From Natrinema caseinilyticum (lineage in GTDB: Archaea > Halobacteriota > Halobacteria > Halobacteriales > Natrialbaceae), in contig NZ_CP100445.1 of assembly GCF_024227435.1 (NCBI RefSeq), forward strand, positions 310,001-374,000: DNA of 64,000 bases, written 5' to 3'. The translations under genes were made by a program, and so were the position numbers. Shown piece by piece: positions 52,521 through 62,354 of this stretch. A model generated the notes under the pieces. It worked only from the letters and a program-made list of their open reading frames with translations, did not search any database and was not told where the DNA came from. Numbering within the stretch: the first letter of the stretch is position 1; every line of letters starts with the position of its first letter.

Positions 52521-53156
52521 TCATCGCGGCCGCGCCACGATTCCGAGGTGATCCGTGTGATACTCCTCGAGTCTCTTCTCCTCTAATGTCTCGTACCCGT
52601 CCGACAACTCTTCCCGGACGTCTGCGAAAACGGCCGCCGGCTCTCGAGTCACGTCCTCACTTCGAGCCTTCACGGCCAACAGCAGTCGCCCATCGTCGGC
52701 CAGAAATCGCTGGTTCTCGAGCGCCACCCGCGCCTGCCCCCGCGTCGCGACGTCCTGGACGATCACGTCCACGTCCGACTCCACGACGTGGGCGTACGTC
52801 TCCGGCTTCCGCGCGTCCTTCAGCAACGGAAAGAGCCGGTCACGCGTTTCCGCGGCCTCGAGCAGATCGCGCGCCGGTCGCGCGGCGAACTCGACGGCGT
52901 AGGTGGGGCCCGCAAAATCGGCGACGTGGCTCACGGTCGTCCCGCTCGCGGCACCAAGGTAGAGGACGGTCTCGCCCCCCTCGAGTCCCGTGTCCATCCC
53001 CAGCTCGAGCATCGCACCGAGTTTCGATCGGGTCGGGTTCCAGGCCCGCCACTCGCCGTCGGTCGGCTCGCCGTAGACAGGCTCTCCGCGGGTCGCGAGG
53101 CGCTCGCGGCCATCGAACGCGCGGCGCTCGACGCCCGCCGGGAGGGCCTCACGCAT
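52521..53156 (-). CDS. flpA: fibrillarin-like rRNA/tRNA 2'-O-methyltransferase
   Basis: A 211-residue fibrillarin. LPAGVERRAFDGRERLATRG is the family N-terminus; VYGEPTDGEWRAWNPTRSKL, VLYLGAASGTTVSHVADF (S-adenosylmethionine loop) and LLLAVKARSEDV follow. It is the catalytic subunit of archaeal C/D RNPs that methylate rRNA and tRNA under guide-RNA direction. Start taken at 53156, overlapping the NOP5 stop by 8 bp; 53186 or 53192 are possible. Operon with NOP5. Confidence 0.92.
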   Translation of the reverse strand: MREALPAGVERRAFDGRERLATRGEPVYGEPTDGEWRAWNPTRSKLGAMLELGMDTGLEGGETVLYLGAASGTTVSHVADFAGPTYAVEFAARPARDLLEAAETRDRLFPLLKDARKPETYAHVVESDVDVIVQDVATRGQARVALENQRFLADDGRLLLAVKARSEDVTREPAAVFADVREELSDGYETLEEKRLEEYHTDHLGIVARPR

Positions 53157-54036
53157 CGTCTCCACCTCCGTGGGGCGCGTCGTCATCGCCACCCGCGTTC
53201 TCCTCCGCCGCTCGCGCCTGAATCGTCTCGATCCGGTCGGCCAGTTCCGCCTCGAGTTCGGGGCGCAACTCGCCCGAGTAGTGATCGACGCGGGCCGCGA
53301 TGGCGAGTTTGCCGGCTACCGCGCGGGCCGCGGACCCTCGGTCGTCGGGACGCGTGCCGCGGACCGCGTCGTGCGTGTAGATGATCCCGTGCTTCGGCGA
53401 CGGCGCGTGCCCCCGCAGGTGGGCGAACAGCGCGTCCTCCGCACCTAACACCTGTATCGTGCCGCTCGGTTTCTTCGCCAGTTCCTCGAGCCCGCCGGCC
53501 AGCGACACGAGTCGCGCGGCGAGGACGGGCTCGGCGAGCGCGGAGAGGTTCGGCGCGACGGCGGGCGTCCGGCGTTCGATGAACGCGCGCAGGTCGTCTG
53601 CCTCGTCGGCCAGGTCGGCGATTCGCTCGGCGAGCGACCGGATCGCGGGCTCCTCGAGGGCGTCGGCTTCGCCCGCCGCGACCGCTCTCGCGTACTCGAC
53701 GCCGGTCCCAGCCTCTGGATCGACCGTCCCCGCCCACTCGGCCAGTCGCTCGGCCAGTTCGTTCGCCGTCCGCGCACAGTCGTCCATCGCCCGCACCGCG
53801 TGGACGAGCTGGCGGTCGTCGGCCCGCTCTCGTTCGGCTACCGCGGCTCTGGTCGCGTCCGTCGTCGCCTCGCGTACGGCGTCGTAATACTCGTCTTCGT
53901 CGTTCGCGAACCCCGCCTCGAGCGCGAGGGCGGGCCACTCGCGCGGTTCGTCCGCGCTCCCCTCGCGAATCGCGGCCGCCATCGCGTCGGGGTCGTCCGG
54001 ATCGACGTCCGCGAACCACCCGTCCGTGTCGGTCAT
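53149..54036 (-). CDS. nop5: NOP5/NOP56-family C/D RNP core protein
   Basis: A 295-residue archaeal NOP5, shorter than eukaryal relatives. A coiled region (DDCARTANELAERLAEWAGT) leads to the Nop domain (PNLSALAEPVLAARLVSLAGGLEELAKKPSGTIQVLGAEDALFAHLRG, then SPKHGIIYTHDAVRGT). It binds box C/D RNA with L7Ae and recruits fibrillarin. The acidic C-terminus is Asp/Gly-rich. It precedes flpA with an overlap, the usual archaeal order. Confidence 0.92.
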   Translation of the reverse strand: MTDTDGWFADVDPDDPDAMAAAIREGSADEPREWPALALEAGFANDEDEYYDAVREATTDATRAAVAERERADDRQLVHAVRAMDDCARTANELAERLAEWAGTVDPEAGTGVEYARAVAAGEADALEEPAIRSLAERIADLADEADDLRAFIERRTPAVAPNLSALAEPVLAARLVSLAGGLEELAKKPSGTIQVLGAEDALFAHLRGHAPSPKHGIIYTHDAVRGTRPDDRGSAARAVAGKLAIAARVDHYSGELRPELEAELADRIETIQARAAEENAGGDDDAPHGGGDDA

Positions 54037-54171
54037 GGTCGCTCGTTCCCGCCCGGAGCGATTAAAGCCCCCGTTCGCGGGATCGAGTTCGGGAGTTCCT
54101 GGAACGGACGGCGCGTGTCGGATTCGCTCGAATACGCTACGAGGAGAAACGAGAACTCGAGTCAGACCGGT

Positions 54172-55299
54172 TCAGACTCCGAACGTCGCTCGCAGCATGT
54201 CTCGGGTCCCCGGGCCGAGGCCGACGGCGACGACGGTGATCATGAGCAAGACGGCGTAGCGAGGATTCTCCTCGAACACGGTGTCGTCGAAGATCCAGAT
54301 GATGAACACGGCGGCGGCGATCTTCACGAACAGGAAGGGCCAGGCCGAACCCGTTACCGAGACGACGTCTGCGGGAAGGACGTCGGCCGTCGTGTTGGCG
54401 ATCGCACGGTTGATCGGGTGCTTCGGAACGAGGTTGGCCGGGAGTCCGAGCGTCGTCGCCCAGTCGAGGCCGACGACGTTCGCGACGCCGTCGACCGCGT
54501 GAGCCCAGATGACGACGATCCCCATGTACTGCGTCCCACGGTTTAATTCGGGAGCGAACTGCTCGATAGCCACCCAGGTAATCCCGGTCGTGAGGGTCGC
54601 GCCCACGAGGATCACGACCGGGATCAGGGGATAGAATTCAGCGTAGGGTTCCGTCGCCGCCGTATACGCGAGATACCCGACCGCGGCCGTCAGCAGGGCC
54701 GTTCCGATACCGATCAGCGGGTACTCGTAGCCGGAGACGTAGTCGTTGCGCTCGAGCCAGACGGAACTGACGACCGCGATCAGGGCGATGAAGAAGACGG
54801 TGAAGTAGATGAGCGGGCTGATGATGAACCCCGACCACGGTAACTGGATGGCCATATCGCCGGTCGCCTCGAACGAGGCCGCGTTCGCGTCTTCGACCAC
54901 GCGGAGCGCGCCCCCGAAGAGCATGAACGGAAACAGGGCGAAAAAGCCCGCGCGATAGCGTTCGATCCCGAGGCGGCGGACGATGAAGATAACCCCGATA
55001 AGCAACAGGACCAGTGTCGGGATGTATCCGGCGTAGGAAACGAACGTGTAGCCGGGTTCGGCGGTCGGCCCGGCGTCGGGGGGTGCCTGGTCGCAGGCTA
55101 CCTGTTGGCCGTCGGCCCACGCGACGCAATTCCAGCTGTGAGCGTCCGCCACCACCGGCCCCCAGAAGTACTGCCAGATGATATCGACGTACACCCGCTG
55201 AGGGAAGAGAACGGCGCCGAGGACCACGATGATCGCGAGACTCGCGACGGTCGCGGCCCAGACGCGTTCGGCCCCGAACCGATCGATGAAGTCGTCCAT
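54172..55299 (-). CDS. DUF63 membrane protein
   Basis: A 375-residue protein with eight or nine transmembrane helices. DUF63 features: [36 protein letters not shown] and [16 protein letters not shown], with conserved acidic residues inside helices. Probably an archaeal membrane transporter or enzyme; no function established. It lies near the C/D RNP genes without evident link. Confidence 0.88.
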   Translation of the reverse strand: MDDFIDRFGAERVWAATVASLAIIVVLGAVLFPQRVYVDIIWQYFWGPVVADAHSWNCVAWADGQQVACDQAPPDAGPTAEPGYTFVSYAGYIPTLVLLLIGVIFIVRRLGIERYRAGFFALFPFMLFGGALRVVEDANAASFEATGDMAIQLPWSGFIISPLIYFTVFFIALIAVVSSVWLERNDYVSGYEYPLIGIGTALLTAAVGYLAYTAATEPYAEFYPLIPVVILVGATLTTGITWVAIEQFAPELNRGTQYMGIVVIWAHAVDGVANVVGLDWATTLGLPANLVPKHPINRAIANTTADVLPADVVSVTGSAWPFLFVKIAAAVFIIWIFDDTVFEENPRYAVLLMITVVAVGLGPGTRDMLRATFGV

Positions 55300-55395
55300 A
55301 CCCGAATGCCCTAGTCGGAGCGCTTACCGTTTCCGATTTCAGCGCGCGTGACTGTTACCGGTCCGCAAGTGCCCCGCCGGGACGCGACGACCGAC

Positions 55396-56199
55396 TTACC
55401 CGTCGATTTCGCGCGCTGCCGCGAGCAGGTCGTCGTGAATCGCGCCGTTCGAGGCCACCAGGCCCGTACTATCGTGGCGCCAGCGCTCCCCCTCGAGATC
55501 CGTGACGACGCCGCCGGCCTGACGGATCAACTGCACGCCGGCGACGGTGTCCCACGGGTTGGCCCGCAGGTTGGTCAGGGCTCCCTCGAGCGCGCCCGAG
55601 GCGACCAGCGCCAGTTCGAACTGGGCGCAGCCGAACCGGCGCATGTCGCCGAACCGATGGACGACCTCGCGACACGCGGCATCGTACTGATCGCGTCGAT
55701 CGAAGTCCCACCAGAAGGTCGGACAGACGGTCGCCGCCTCGGGGTCGTCGCAGTCGCTGACCGACAGCGCCTCATCGTTGCGAAACGCGCCCGCGGGCCC
55801 GACGCGGTAGGTATCGGAGAGGGCCGGACAGACGGTCGCGGCGCCGACCGGTTCGCCGTCGTCGACGGCTGCGACGGCGGTCCCGAACGCGCGGATGCCG
55901 CCGACGTAATTGTTCGTCCCGTCGATCGGGTCGACGATCCACGCCGGACCCGATTCCGGGACCTCCTTCAACGCGTCGTCTTCTTCGCCGACGATCGGAT
56001 CGTCCGGGCGGGCGTTCCGAATCGTCTCGATGACGGCCGCCTGTGCATCTCGGTCGACCTGCGTTACGACGTCCGTTTTGGTTCCCTTGTTTTCGACCGC
56101 GAGGTCGGTTCGGAACGAGTCGGCCGCGATGGCAGCACCCTCGGCTGCCGCGCGAACTGCGACCCTCGCGCGGTCGGAATCGGCTTCGGCGTCGCTCAT
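55396..56199 (-). CDS. inositol monophosphatase-family protein
   Basis: A 267-residue lithium-sensitive phosphatase-fold protein. Metal-site motifs: DPIVGEEDD, WIVDPIDGTNNYVGGIRAF and ANPWDTVAGVQLIRQAGG. In archaea such enzymes dephosphorylate inositol-1-phosphate and/or fructose-1,6-bisphosphate. ATG 56199 gives MSDAEADSDRARVAVRAA. No partner. Confidence 0.9.
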   Translation of the reverse strand: MSDAEADSDRARVAVRAAAEGAAIAADSFRTDLAVENKGTKTDVVTQVDRDAQAAVIETIRNARPDDPIVGEEDDALKEVPESGPAWIVDPIDGTNNYVGGIRAFGTAVAAVDDGEPVGAATVCPALSDTYRVGPAGAFRNDEALSVSDCDDPEAATVCPTFWWDFDRRDQYDAACREVVHRFGDMRRFGCAQFELALVASGALEGALTNLRANPWDTVAGVQLIRQAGGVVTDLEGERWRHDSTGLVASNGAIHDDLLAAAREIDG

Positions 56200-56262
56200 G
56201 GCACACCATCTGCGACCGGGGGACAAAAGTGATCGTACTATCGGTTCTCCTTCCTGTGGCCG

Positions 56263-56853
56263 TTACCAGTCTTCCTCGGGTACGTACGGGTAGCTCCAGA
56301 GGGTTACCTGCAGTACGATCGACTTGAACCAGGCGTGGTACATTCGGTCGATCTCTTCGTCGGTGTGATCGCTGTTCGCGAGGAAATCGCGGATCGTCGC
56401 CGTGATCGGGAAAATAAACGCCACGAGGTATCGCATGTGGATGTGATCGACCGCGTCCGCGTCGTCGACCTGATTTTTCTTCTCGCGGGTGTGTCGACGT
56501 CCGATTTCGAACTGATAGTTCAGCCAATCCTCGTCGTACGGGGTGGTACAGGTATCGCGGATCCACTGCCCGAACCGCTCGCGAACCCGCTCCAAGTACT
56601 CCTCGTCCGGCGTCCCCTCGCCGTCGGTAAAGTAGTACATCAGGAAGTCGTGGTCGCCGACGAAGTCGTACCACAACTCGAGGACGTCGTCTATCTGTCC
56701 CTCGAGGACGTCGCCGGCCTGGCGAAGAGCGTCCTCGTCGTCGTCGTCGAACAGCACCGTCTGTTTCAACCGGTCGAACTCCTCCACGGTGATCGGTGCG
56801 TCAGGAACCTCGTCCGTTCCGTACGTGTATCCTGGAATCTGGTCGCTGCTCAT
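56263..56853 (-). CDS. protoglobin-like heme protein
   Basis: A 196-residue single-domain globin of the protoglobin/globin-coupled group. It starts IPGYTYGTDEVPDAPITVEEFDRLKQTVLF, with the extended N-terminus of protoglobins, then VLELWYDFVGDHDFLMYYF, EIGRRHTREKKNQVDD (probable proximal His) and a long C-terminal helix WFKSIVLQVTLWSY. It would bind O2, NO or CO. ATG 56853 starts it. Confidence 0.85.
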   Translation of the reverse strand: MSSDQIPGYTYGTDEVPDAPITVEEFDRLKQTVLFDDDDEDALRQAGDVLEGQIDDVLELWYDFVGDHDFLMYYFTDGEGTPDEEYLERVRERFGQWIRDTCTTPYDEDWLNYQFEIGRRHTREKKNQVDDADAVDHIHMRYLVAFIFPITATIRDFLANSDHTDEEIDRMYHAWFKSIVLQVTLWSYPYVPEEDW

Positions 56854-57066
56854 CGCGGGGAACGCTCCCACCGTTCGTGCTATAAATGTGGGCCCCTCCG
56901 TCCCCGAATCGAACCGGTCGGGACGACGACGTTTCACCTCGCCGGATCCGACTCGAGCGTCGAGTCGAACGACGACGCGACGGCCGGTCTACCCGATAGT
57001 ATCCGACATCTTCGGCAGAAGTTTGCGAGGGAAGATCGCTCCGTTGGGATCTTCCGCATCTTACGA

Positions 57067-57149
57067 TGCGAGGGGAGGGAATCGAACCCACGAACTCCTA
57101 CGAGAGCGGATCTTGAGTCCGCCGCCGTTGACCGCTTGGCTACCCTCGC
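57067..57149 (-). tRNA. tRNA-Leu(CAA)
   Basis: On the minus strand: acceptor GCGAGGG/CCCTCGC, D-arm AGCCAAGCGGTCAACGGC, anticodon stem GCGGA/TCCGC with loop CTCAAGA (anticodon CAA), a long variable arm (TCTCGTAGGAGTTC), T-arm GTGGG-TTCGATT-CCCTC with one mismatch and discriminator A. No intron. Class II form fits Leu. Confidence 0.9.
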
Positions 57150-57392
57150 ACGCATCTCTCTCTGAAGCCCTCCCCGAGGTTAAATCGTCCGATTCGCGTT
57201 CGACGACGTGTTGGCGACACCGACGAACGGCCCCTACTCGAGGAGAGGACACCGGTCGAACGCGGTCGGTAGTCGACGGTCGGACAGCGATTGACGACCC
57301 GCGGCTACGGCTATCGGGACGCGGACCGGGAACTCGACGGGCAACGGCGCGGAACGCGTCGTACCACGACGTGCTCCAGCCGTGGGATCCGC

Positions 57393-57506
57393 TCACTGTT
57401 CGAGTTCCGCAACGCGCTTGTCGCAGTTCAGACACTGGTATCCCCCCTCGATATGGGAGTAGAGGCGCTCCCCGCAGTGCTGACACCGACCGTAGGGCTG
57501 GATCAT
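57393..57506 (-). CDS. 37-residue zinc-ribbon protein
   Basis: Minus-strand ATG 57504-57506 to TGA 57393-57395. The protein MIQPYGRCQHCGERLYSHIE continues GGYQCLNCDKRVAELEQ: CxxC ... CxxC spaced 15 apart, a complete zinc ribbon. A TTTATTC element lies about 27 bp upstream. Such tiny zinc proteins are often missed by gene callers. Confidence 0.75.
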   Translation of the reverse strand: MIQPYGRCQHCGERLYSHIEGGYQCLNCDKRVAELEQ

Positions 57507-57783
57507 TCAGTCAATGTAGGGTGGCGTAACCGAATAAAGGGGGTGCTTACACATTCAACTCGATGACTGATCGACGGCGGGACGCCTCTTCGCTTTGTAT
57601 TCGTTTCTCGTGTCTGTACTGATCGCTGAAACGGCGCCAGATCGGACTGGAGACGCGGACGGGGTCCCTCGGATCGACCACCGACGAGACCGACCGAATC
57701 TCGTGTCGACCGCGAGAGTACACCCGTCGAGTACGACGGTTCGTGGACAAGAGATACGACGCTGAACGCCCTACCGGGACGCG

Positions 57784-58281
57784 ATGAGTGACCACACTCG
57801 AGACAATACCGTCGCGCCGCCGATTTCGGGGAGTCCGACCGGGTGGAACGAGGGGCGTAGCACGTCGAACGGGTGGGAACATGGCACTCTTCGACGCGCC
57901 GTGATCCACGGGATCGCTCTCTATAACGCACACGAGTTCCACGAATCGCACGACTGCTTCGAAGCGGAATGGTATAATTACGGCCGCGGTACCACCGAAA
58001 GTGCGTTTTTGCACGGAATGGTGCAAGTCGCAGCGGGCGCGTACAAGCACTTCGATTTCGAGAACGACGCCGGCATGCGACGTCTCTTCGACACGGCGCT
58101 GCAGTACCTCCGGGATGTACCGGACGACTACTACGGTATCGACCTCCACGATGTGAAAACGACTCTCGAAGACGCGCTGACGGATCCGAACGCAGTACAC
58201 GGCTGGCAGATCGAACTCGACGGTGCGTGTCCGGAAGCGACACCGACGGATTTCGAGTACGTAGCCGGGCTCGAGGGATAG
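57784..58281 (+). CDS. DUF309 domain protein
   Basis: A 165-residue protein. The core is [26 protein letters not shown] and [30 protein letters not shown], the paired helices of DUF309 with their conserved E-x2-E-x-W pattern. The N-terminal 30 residues are polar. Function unknown. Confidence 0.85.
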   Translation: MSDHTRDNTVAPPISGSPTGWNEGRSTSNGWEHGTLRRAVIHGIALYNAHEFHESHDCFEAEWYNYGRGTTESAFLHGMVQVAAGAYKHFDFENDAGMRRLFDTALQYLRDVPDDYYGIDLHDVKTTLEDALTDPNAVHGWQIELDGACPEATPTDFEYVAGLEG

Positions 58282-58943
58282 GAACACGGCTCGGACCGCG
58301 AGAAGAACCCGAGTGACGACGACGAGAAACGGGGATCGAGATGGCGCTCGGCGATCGGCCGGTGCCCGAAGATCGGTTGTCGCTCCTGTTGCGGGAGGCC
58401 GAACGGGTTTGCGTCGTGGGCTTTCCCACCGGCCACGTTCACACCGCTGTCGGTTCCCCTCGTCGGTTCGCGTGACACGATCTTTGTCTGGTGAGACGGA
58501 TCGCCGAATCCGCGTCCGGTGTGATTCCGGGACCGGATGTCACGAAATCGGCGAGCGACAGCCGTCGGCGTCGATCGTACACGTCAACCGCGTGGATCGT
58601 TTCGCCGGTCTTACACTCTCGACGTGTCACTGGCTCTCGTTGCGATCGGTGTACGCACCGGCTAGAGCGGTGCCGACTCTCGTCCTTCGAACACCGCACG
58701 GCGTCGTATCGGTGAAGAATGTGGACGGCAGTTTCAAACCCAGCGTCGCGAGCCACCACAAGCGCGCGTTCCGCGGCCTCTTCCGATTCCGGTTCGGCTC
58801 GCAACACCCGGTACGTACCCCGACGCAACGAGCGTCCCGACTGCTAGCGTCCCAACTGCTCGTGCTCGTCGCCTGCAGCCATCGTTCGATCGGGACTGCG
58901 GCGGATCGAATCGCATTTGCCGTCGCAGTCGAATAGACCGATA
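58282..58943. other. weakly coding region
   Basis: A 660-bp gap between two good plus-strand genes. One minus-strand frame (58439-58828) looks partly real. A plus frame from 58341 (MALGDRPVPEDRLSLLLREA, ending at 58473) is protein-like for 44 residues and may be a fragment. Nothing else is seen. Confidence 0.4.
58439..58828 (-). CDS. hypothetical protein, weakly supported
   Basis: From a TTG start, the first 45 residues read like a real short haloarchaeal protein (TYRVLRAEPESEEAAERALV, then ARDAGFETAVHILHRYDAVR) with strong G/C third positions. Later residues are basic and low in this quality, so the gene may end early by frameshift or be decayed. The family is not recognised. Confidence 0.35.
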   Translation of the reverse strand: MRRGTYRVLRAEPESEEAAERALVVARDAGFETAVHILHRYDAVRCSKDESRHRSSRCVHRSQREPVTRRECKTGETIHAVDVYDRRRRLSLADFVTSGPGITPDADSAIRLTRQRSCHANRRGEPTAV

Positions 58944-59741
58944 ATGAGAGTCGCACAGCTTGGGTCGGGGACACCTGAAGTTGCAGTCGTTGCGGGTATC
59001 CACGGAGACGAACCCTGTGGCGTGAGGGCCATCGAACGACTGCTCGACGAACGGCCCACCGTCAAACGGCCGGTCAAACTCATCGTCGCGAACGAGGCGG
59101 CGCTGGAGCGACAGATTCGGTTCGTCGACGAAGACCTGAACCGCGCGTTTCCCGGCGATCCCGACGCGGAGACACACGAAGGCAAACTCGCGTCCGATCT
59201 CGTCTCCGAACTCGAGGGCTGTCTCGCTTTCTCGATGCATTCGACGCAGAGTCACGCCGAACCGTTCGCCATCGTCAACGGCGTCGGCGAGACCGCGACG
59301 GACGTCGTCCCGCAACTCCCCGTCACGGCGATGGTCGAAACGAGCACCTTCGCGGAGGGCCGACTCTTTTCGGCGGTCGAGACGATCGAGGTCGAGTGCG
59401 GCCTGCAGGGCTCCGAGACGGCCGCCGAAAATGCAGATCGTCTCACACGTGCGTTTCTCACCGCGGTGGACGTGTTGCCCGGCGATACGGTTCGCCGGGA
59501 CCTCCCCGTCTACCGGCTCGTCGATGTCATCCGCAAGGATCGGGCTGACACGTACGAGGTGTTCGTCGACAACTTCACCGAAGTCGAACCGGGCGCTCCG
59601 TTCGCCGCGGCCGACGGCGAAGAGCAGATCGCAGAGGAGTCGTTCTATCCGGTATTGATGTCATCGAACGGCTACGAGGACGTCTTCGGGTACACCGCCG
59701 AAAAAATAGACGTCATCGAGACGAAAGCGACGGCGGAGTAG
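58944..59741 (+). CDS. succinylglutamate desuccinylase/aspartoacylase-family zinc hydrolase
   Basis: A 265-residue metallocarboxypeptidase-like protein. Zinc motif H20-G-D-E23 (VVAGIHGDEPCGVRA), substrate-arginine region VDEDLNRAFPGDPD, the third zinc ligand in AFSMHSTQSHAEPFA, and the catalytic Glu in IEVECGLQGS. It should hydrolyse an N-acyl amino acid. The C-terminal beta domain (RADTYEVFVDNFTEVEPGAP) is complete. Confidence 0.87.
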   Translation: MRVAQLGSGTPEVAVVAGIHGDEPCGVRAIERLLDERPTVKRPVKLIVANEAALERQIRFVDEDLNRAFPGDPDAETHEGKLASDLVSELEGCLAFSMHSTQSHAEPFAIVNGVGETATDVVPQLPVTAMVETSTFAEGRLFSAVETIEVECGLQGSETAAENADRLTRAFLTAVDVLPGDTVRRDLPVYRLVDVIRKDRADTYEVFVDNFTEVEPGAPFAAADGEEQIAEESFYPVLMSSNGYEDVFGYTAEKIDVIETKATAE

Positions 59742-59953
59742 CGAGACCGAAGACGCAGTCGCGGAGTCGTACCGTACCCGACGGCGCAATCGACCACGTC
59801 TCCTCGCGTGGGGCGTTTTCCACTTTCCTGGAGCGGATCGATCTCGCCTGCTCGTGCCCTTTCGGTAGTCTCACCACGTCGGGTGGCTTCGAACGCGGTT
59901 GCGTGGGTACCGATGACGCAAGGCATATCCCCCTCACTACCGTACCGGGCGAT

Positions 59954-60307
59954 ATGGAGTTTCCGCCGAACCAGGGTCTCGACCAGGAGGAGGTCAACGA
60001 GCACGTCGCCGACGCGATCGAAGAGAACGAAGTCGTCCTCTTCATGAAGGGGACGGAACTGATGCCCCAGTGTGGGTACTCCCGCAAAGCCCTCGGTCTG
60101 ATCAGCCATCATCGCGACGAGTACGAGACGGTGGACGTTCTCGAGTCGCTCGACGAGTATCGACAGGCACTATCGGACCGAAGCGGTTGGGAGACGATTC
60201 CACAGACGTTCGTCGACGGAGAGTTCGTGGGCGGGTCCGACATTCTCGAGGAACTCGAAGAGCGCGGCGAACTCGCGGACACGCTCGACGGGTCGAACCA
60301 ATCGTGA
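59954..60307 (+). CDS. monothiol-type glutaredoxin (CGYS)
   Basis: A 117-residue Grx4-like protein. ENEVVLFMKGTELMPQCGYS holds the active site C40-G-Y-S, one change from the usual CGFS, followed by SGWETIPQTFVDGEFVGGSDILEEL, the thiol-binding loop. Monothiol glutaredoxins carry iron-sulfur clusters. In haloarchaea the thiol ligand would be gamma-glutamylcysteine rather than glutathione (inferred). Start 59954 gives the typical length. Confidence 0.88.
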   Translation: MEFPPNQGLDQEEVNEHVADAIEENEVVLFMKGTELMPQCGYSRKALGLISHHRDEYETVDVLESLDEYRQALSDRSGWETIPQTFVDGEFVGGSDILEELEERGELADTLDGSNQS

Positions 60308-60418
60308 GCGCGACCATACATTAATCAATCCTGATATTTCACGGATCTAATAGCAGGTCATATAAGTCACGCCCTCGTACTAGAACATCACGACTGTCGT
60401 CGCACACACCTTCCCACT

Positions 60419-61000
60419 ATGTCAACAGAGGAATCCAGACACGTTTATCGACTCCACTCGACCCTCGAACTGCCCCTCGAAGAACTTCGCGAACACATCG
60501 ACGACGCAACGTTCCCCGATGGAATCGACGACGTCGAAATAACGCGACGCAACAATACGCTCATTTTGAAAGCCGTTGCGGAGGACCAATCGGTCAGTAA
60601 GTACACTCCAACGGCCCAACTCAAAGCCAGCGTCACTGAGAATCGGGTCTACGAGGAGGACCCCGACGAGCGGCGACAATCCTTCCGCTGGGACGAAGAA
60701 GAGGAAGAAGAAATCGAATCTGAGCTCGTCGAGTTCGCCGCCTTCAAAGGCGATAGAGAAACTGTCCTCCAGAATTCACTGCTCCAGTACGAGATGTTTC
60801 TCGTCCTCTGTGAAATCGCCGAAGCCGCTGAAAAAGGAACGCTGACGGCGATTTCGGAGCGCGACGGCGACCTCGAGGCGACCCGAATCGTCGACGGCGA
60901 GCCACGTCCGGCCGATATCGAAGTCGTCGAAGGCCCGCGGGATCGCGGATCCGGACAGGGCGGCGTCAACTGGCGGGACAACAAATTCATCAGCGATTGA
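60419..61000 (+). CDS. DUF7110-family protein
   Basis: A 193-residue acidic protein. RHVYRLHSTLELPLEELREHIDD, DVEITRRNNTLILKAVAED and EIESELVEFAAFKGDRETVLQN are the recognisable segments, then LLQYEMFLVLCEIAEAAEKG. The tail is polar. Family (haloarchaeal DUF7110) from memory; function unknown. A TATA region is just upstream (TTAATCAATCC). Confidence 0.75.
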   Translation: MSTEESRHVYRLHSTLELPLEELREHIDDATFPDGIDDVEITRRNNTLILKAVAEDQSVSKYTPTAQLKASVTENRVYEEDPDERRQSFRWDEEEEEEIESELVEFAAFKGDRETVLQNSLLQYEMFLVLCEIAEAAEKGTLTAISERDGDLEATRIVDGEPRPADIEVVEGPRDRGSGQGGVNWRDNKFISD

Positions 61001-61149
61001 GCACCTGGAAGGGGCGGATACGAAATAGACAGGATCGGTTGACCGTCTCGAAGTCGGGAGCGACTGCGACGAGCCGGACCGAGTAGCGACGTTCGTTTCG
61101 CGGATCCCACCCCCTATCACTAAGCCGAGATACGTCGACAGAGTCATCC

Positions 61150-62139
61150 ATGAGTCACGGTTCCAACGCCGGTACTCCAAGCCGCGTTGCGATCGCCTGT
61201 CAGGGTGGTGGCAGCCATACTGCGTTCACCGCGGGCGTCCTCAAACGCCTCCTCAGAGAGTGCGATACGCAATCGTACGACCTCGTCGGATTGAGCGGAA
61301 CCTCCGGCGGAGCCGTCTGTGCAACCGCCGCCTGGTACGGGTTAGCCGAACGGGGGACCGACTACGCGATCGAGACGCTCGATGCGATCTGGCGTGACTT
61401 TTCCGCCCGATCGCTGCCCGATATGATCGCCAACGAGTGGGTGGTCCAGCTGGCGCAGTTCGCCGCCCACGGCGGGCCGTTGCCTCTGTTCAGCCCGTAC
61501 GAACTCCCGTATACCGACGTCGGTCGCGAACGGTTTCTCGACACGCTCGAGTCGCACATCGATTTCGGCCGCGTTCCCTCCCTCGCCGCCGACACGTCGA
61601 TCGATCTGATTCTGGGCGCGGCGGACGTCACCGAAGGGGAATTCGAAACGTTTCGCAACGAGGCGGTCACCGCGGAGACGGTCCTCGCCTCGGCAGCGAT
61701 TCCGACGCTGTTCGAAGCGGTGGGGATCGACGACCACTGGTACTGGGATGGGCTGTTCTCTCAGAACCCGCCGATCCGCGACTTTCTTACGGTGCCACGG
61801 GACGCGGCGGCAAAGCCTGACGAAATCTGGATCGTTCAGATCAATCCGAAACACCGCGAGGAGGTTCCCGAGTCGGTGGAAGACATCGCGGACCGGCGCA
61901 ACGAACTCGCGGGTAACCTCTCCCTGTACCAGGAAGTGTCTTTCATCGAAACGATAAACGAGTTGATCGAGAGCGGGAGTCTTCCGGAGGAGTACAAACC
62001 CGTCACTATCGAGTTCATCGATCTGGGGAGCGATCTGACCGCGCCGTCGAAAGTCGATCGGGACCCGACGTTCGTCGATCGGTTGATGAAGCGGGGAACT
62101 CGGCGCGCCGAGCGTTTTCTCCGGGAACAGCGCGATTGA
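61150..62139 (+). CDS. patatin-like phospholipase
   Basis: A 329-residue serine lipase of the patatin family. Oxyanion loop ACQGGGSHTAFTAGVLKRLL, nucleophile in LVGLSGTSGGAVCATAAWYG (S52 in G-x-S-G-G) and the catalytic dyad Asp in YWDGLFSQNPPI. It should hydrolyse an ester lipid, although haloarchaeal membrane lipids are ethers, so the substrate may be a dietary or signalling ester. The C-terminus is basic. Confidence 0.88.
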   Translation: MSHGSNAGTPSRVAIACQGGGSHTAFTAGVLKRLLRECDTQSYDLVGLSGTSGGAVCATAAWYGLAERGTDYAIETLDAIWRDFSARSLPDMIANEWVVQLAQFAAHGGPLPLFSPYELPYTDVGRERFLDTLESHIDFGRVPSLAADTSIDLILGAADVTEGEFETFRNEAVTAETVLASAAIPTLFEAVGIDDHWYWDGLFSQNPPIRDFLTVPRDAAAKPDEIWIVQINPKHREEVPESVEDIADRRNELAGNLSLYQEVSFIETINELIESGSLPEEYKPVTIEFIDLGSDLTAPSKVDRDPTFVDRLMKRGTRRAERFLREQRD

Positions 62140-62354
62140 TTTGCTCGTTCCCGCGACGATACTCCGAAGGGGTACTCAGTTTGCGGCGGATACTGATGCC
62201 GAAACGGACAGATTCGACCCCGGTCAACGGCGACCGACGATCGGCAGGTGTGGGCTCCAGTTGACCTGTTGCGTTCGCCGACAGTACGCGGCATGTAACG
62301 TTCAGTATCTCTCGAAGAGGCGTATTTCTGTCTCGAGACTGTACGAATCCCTCC

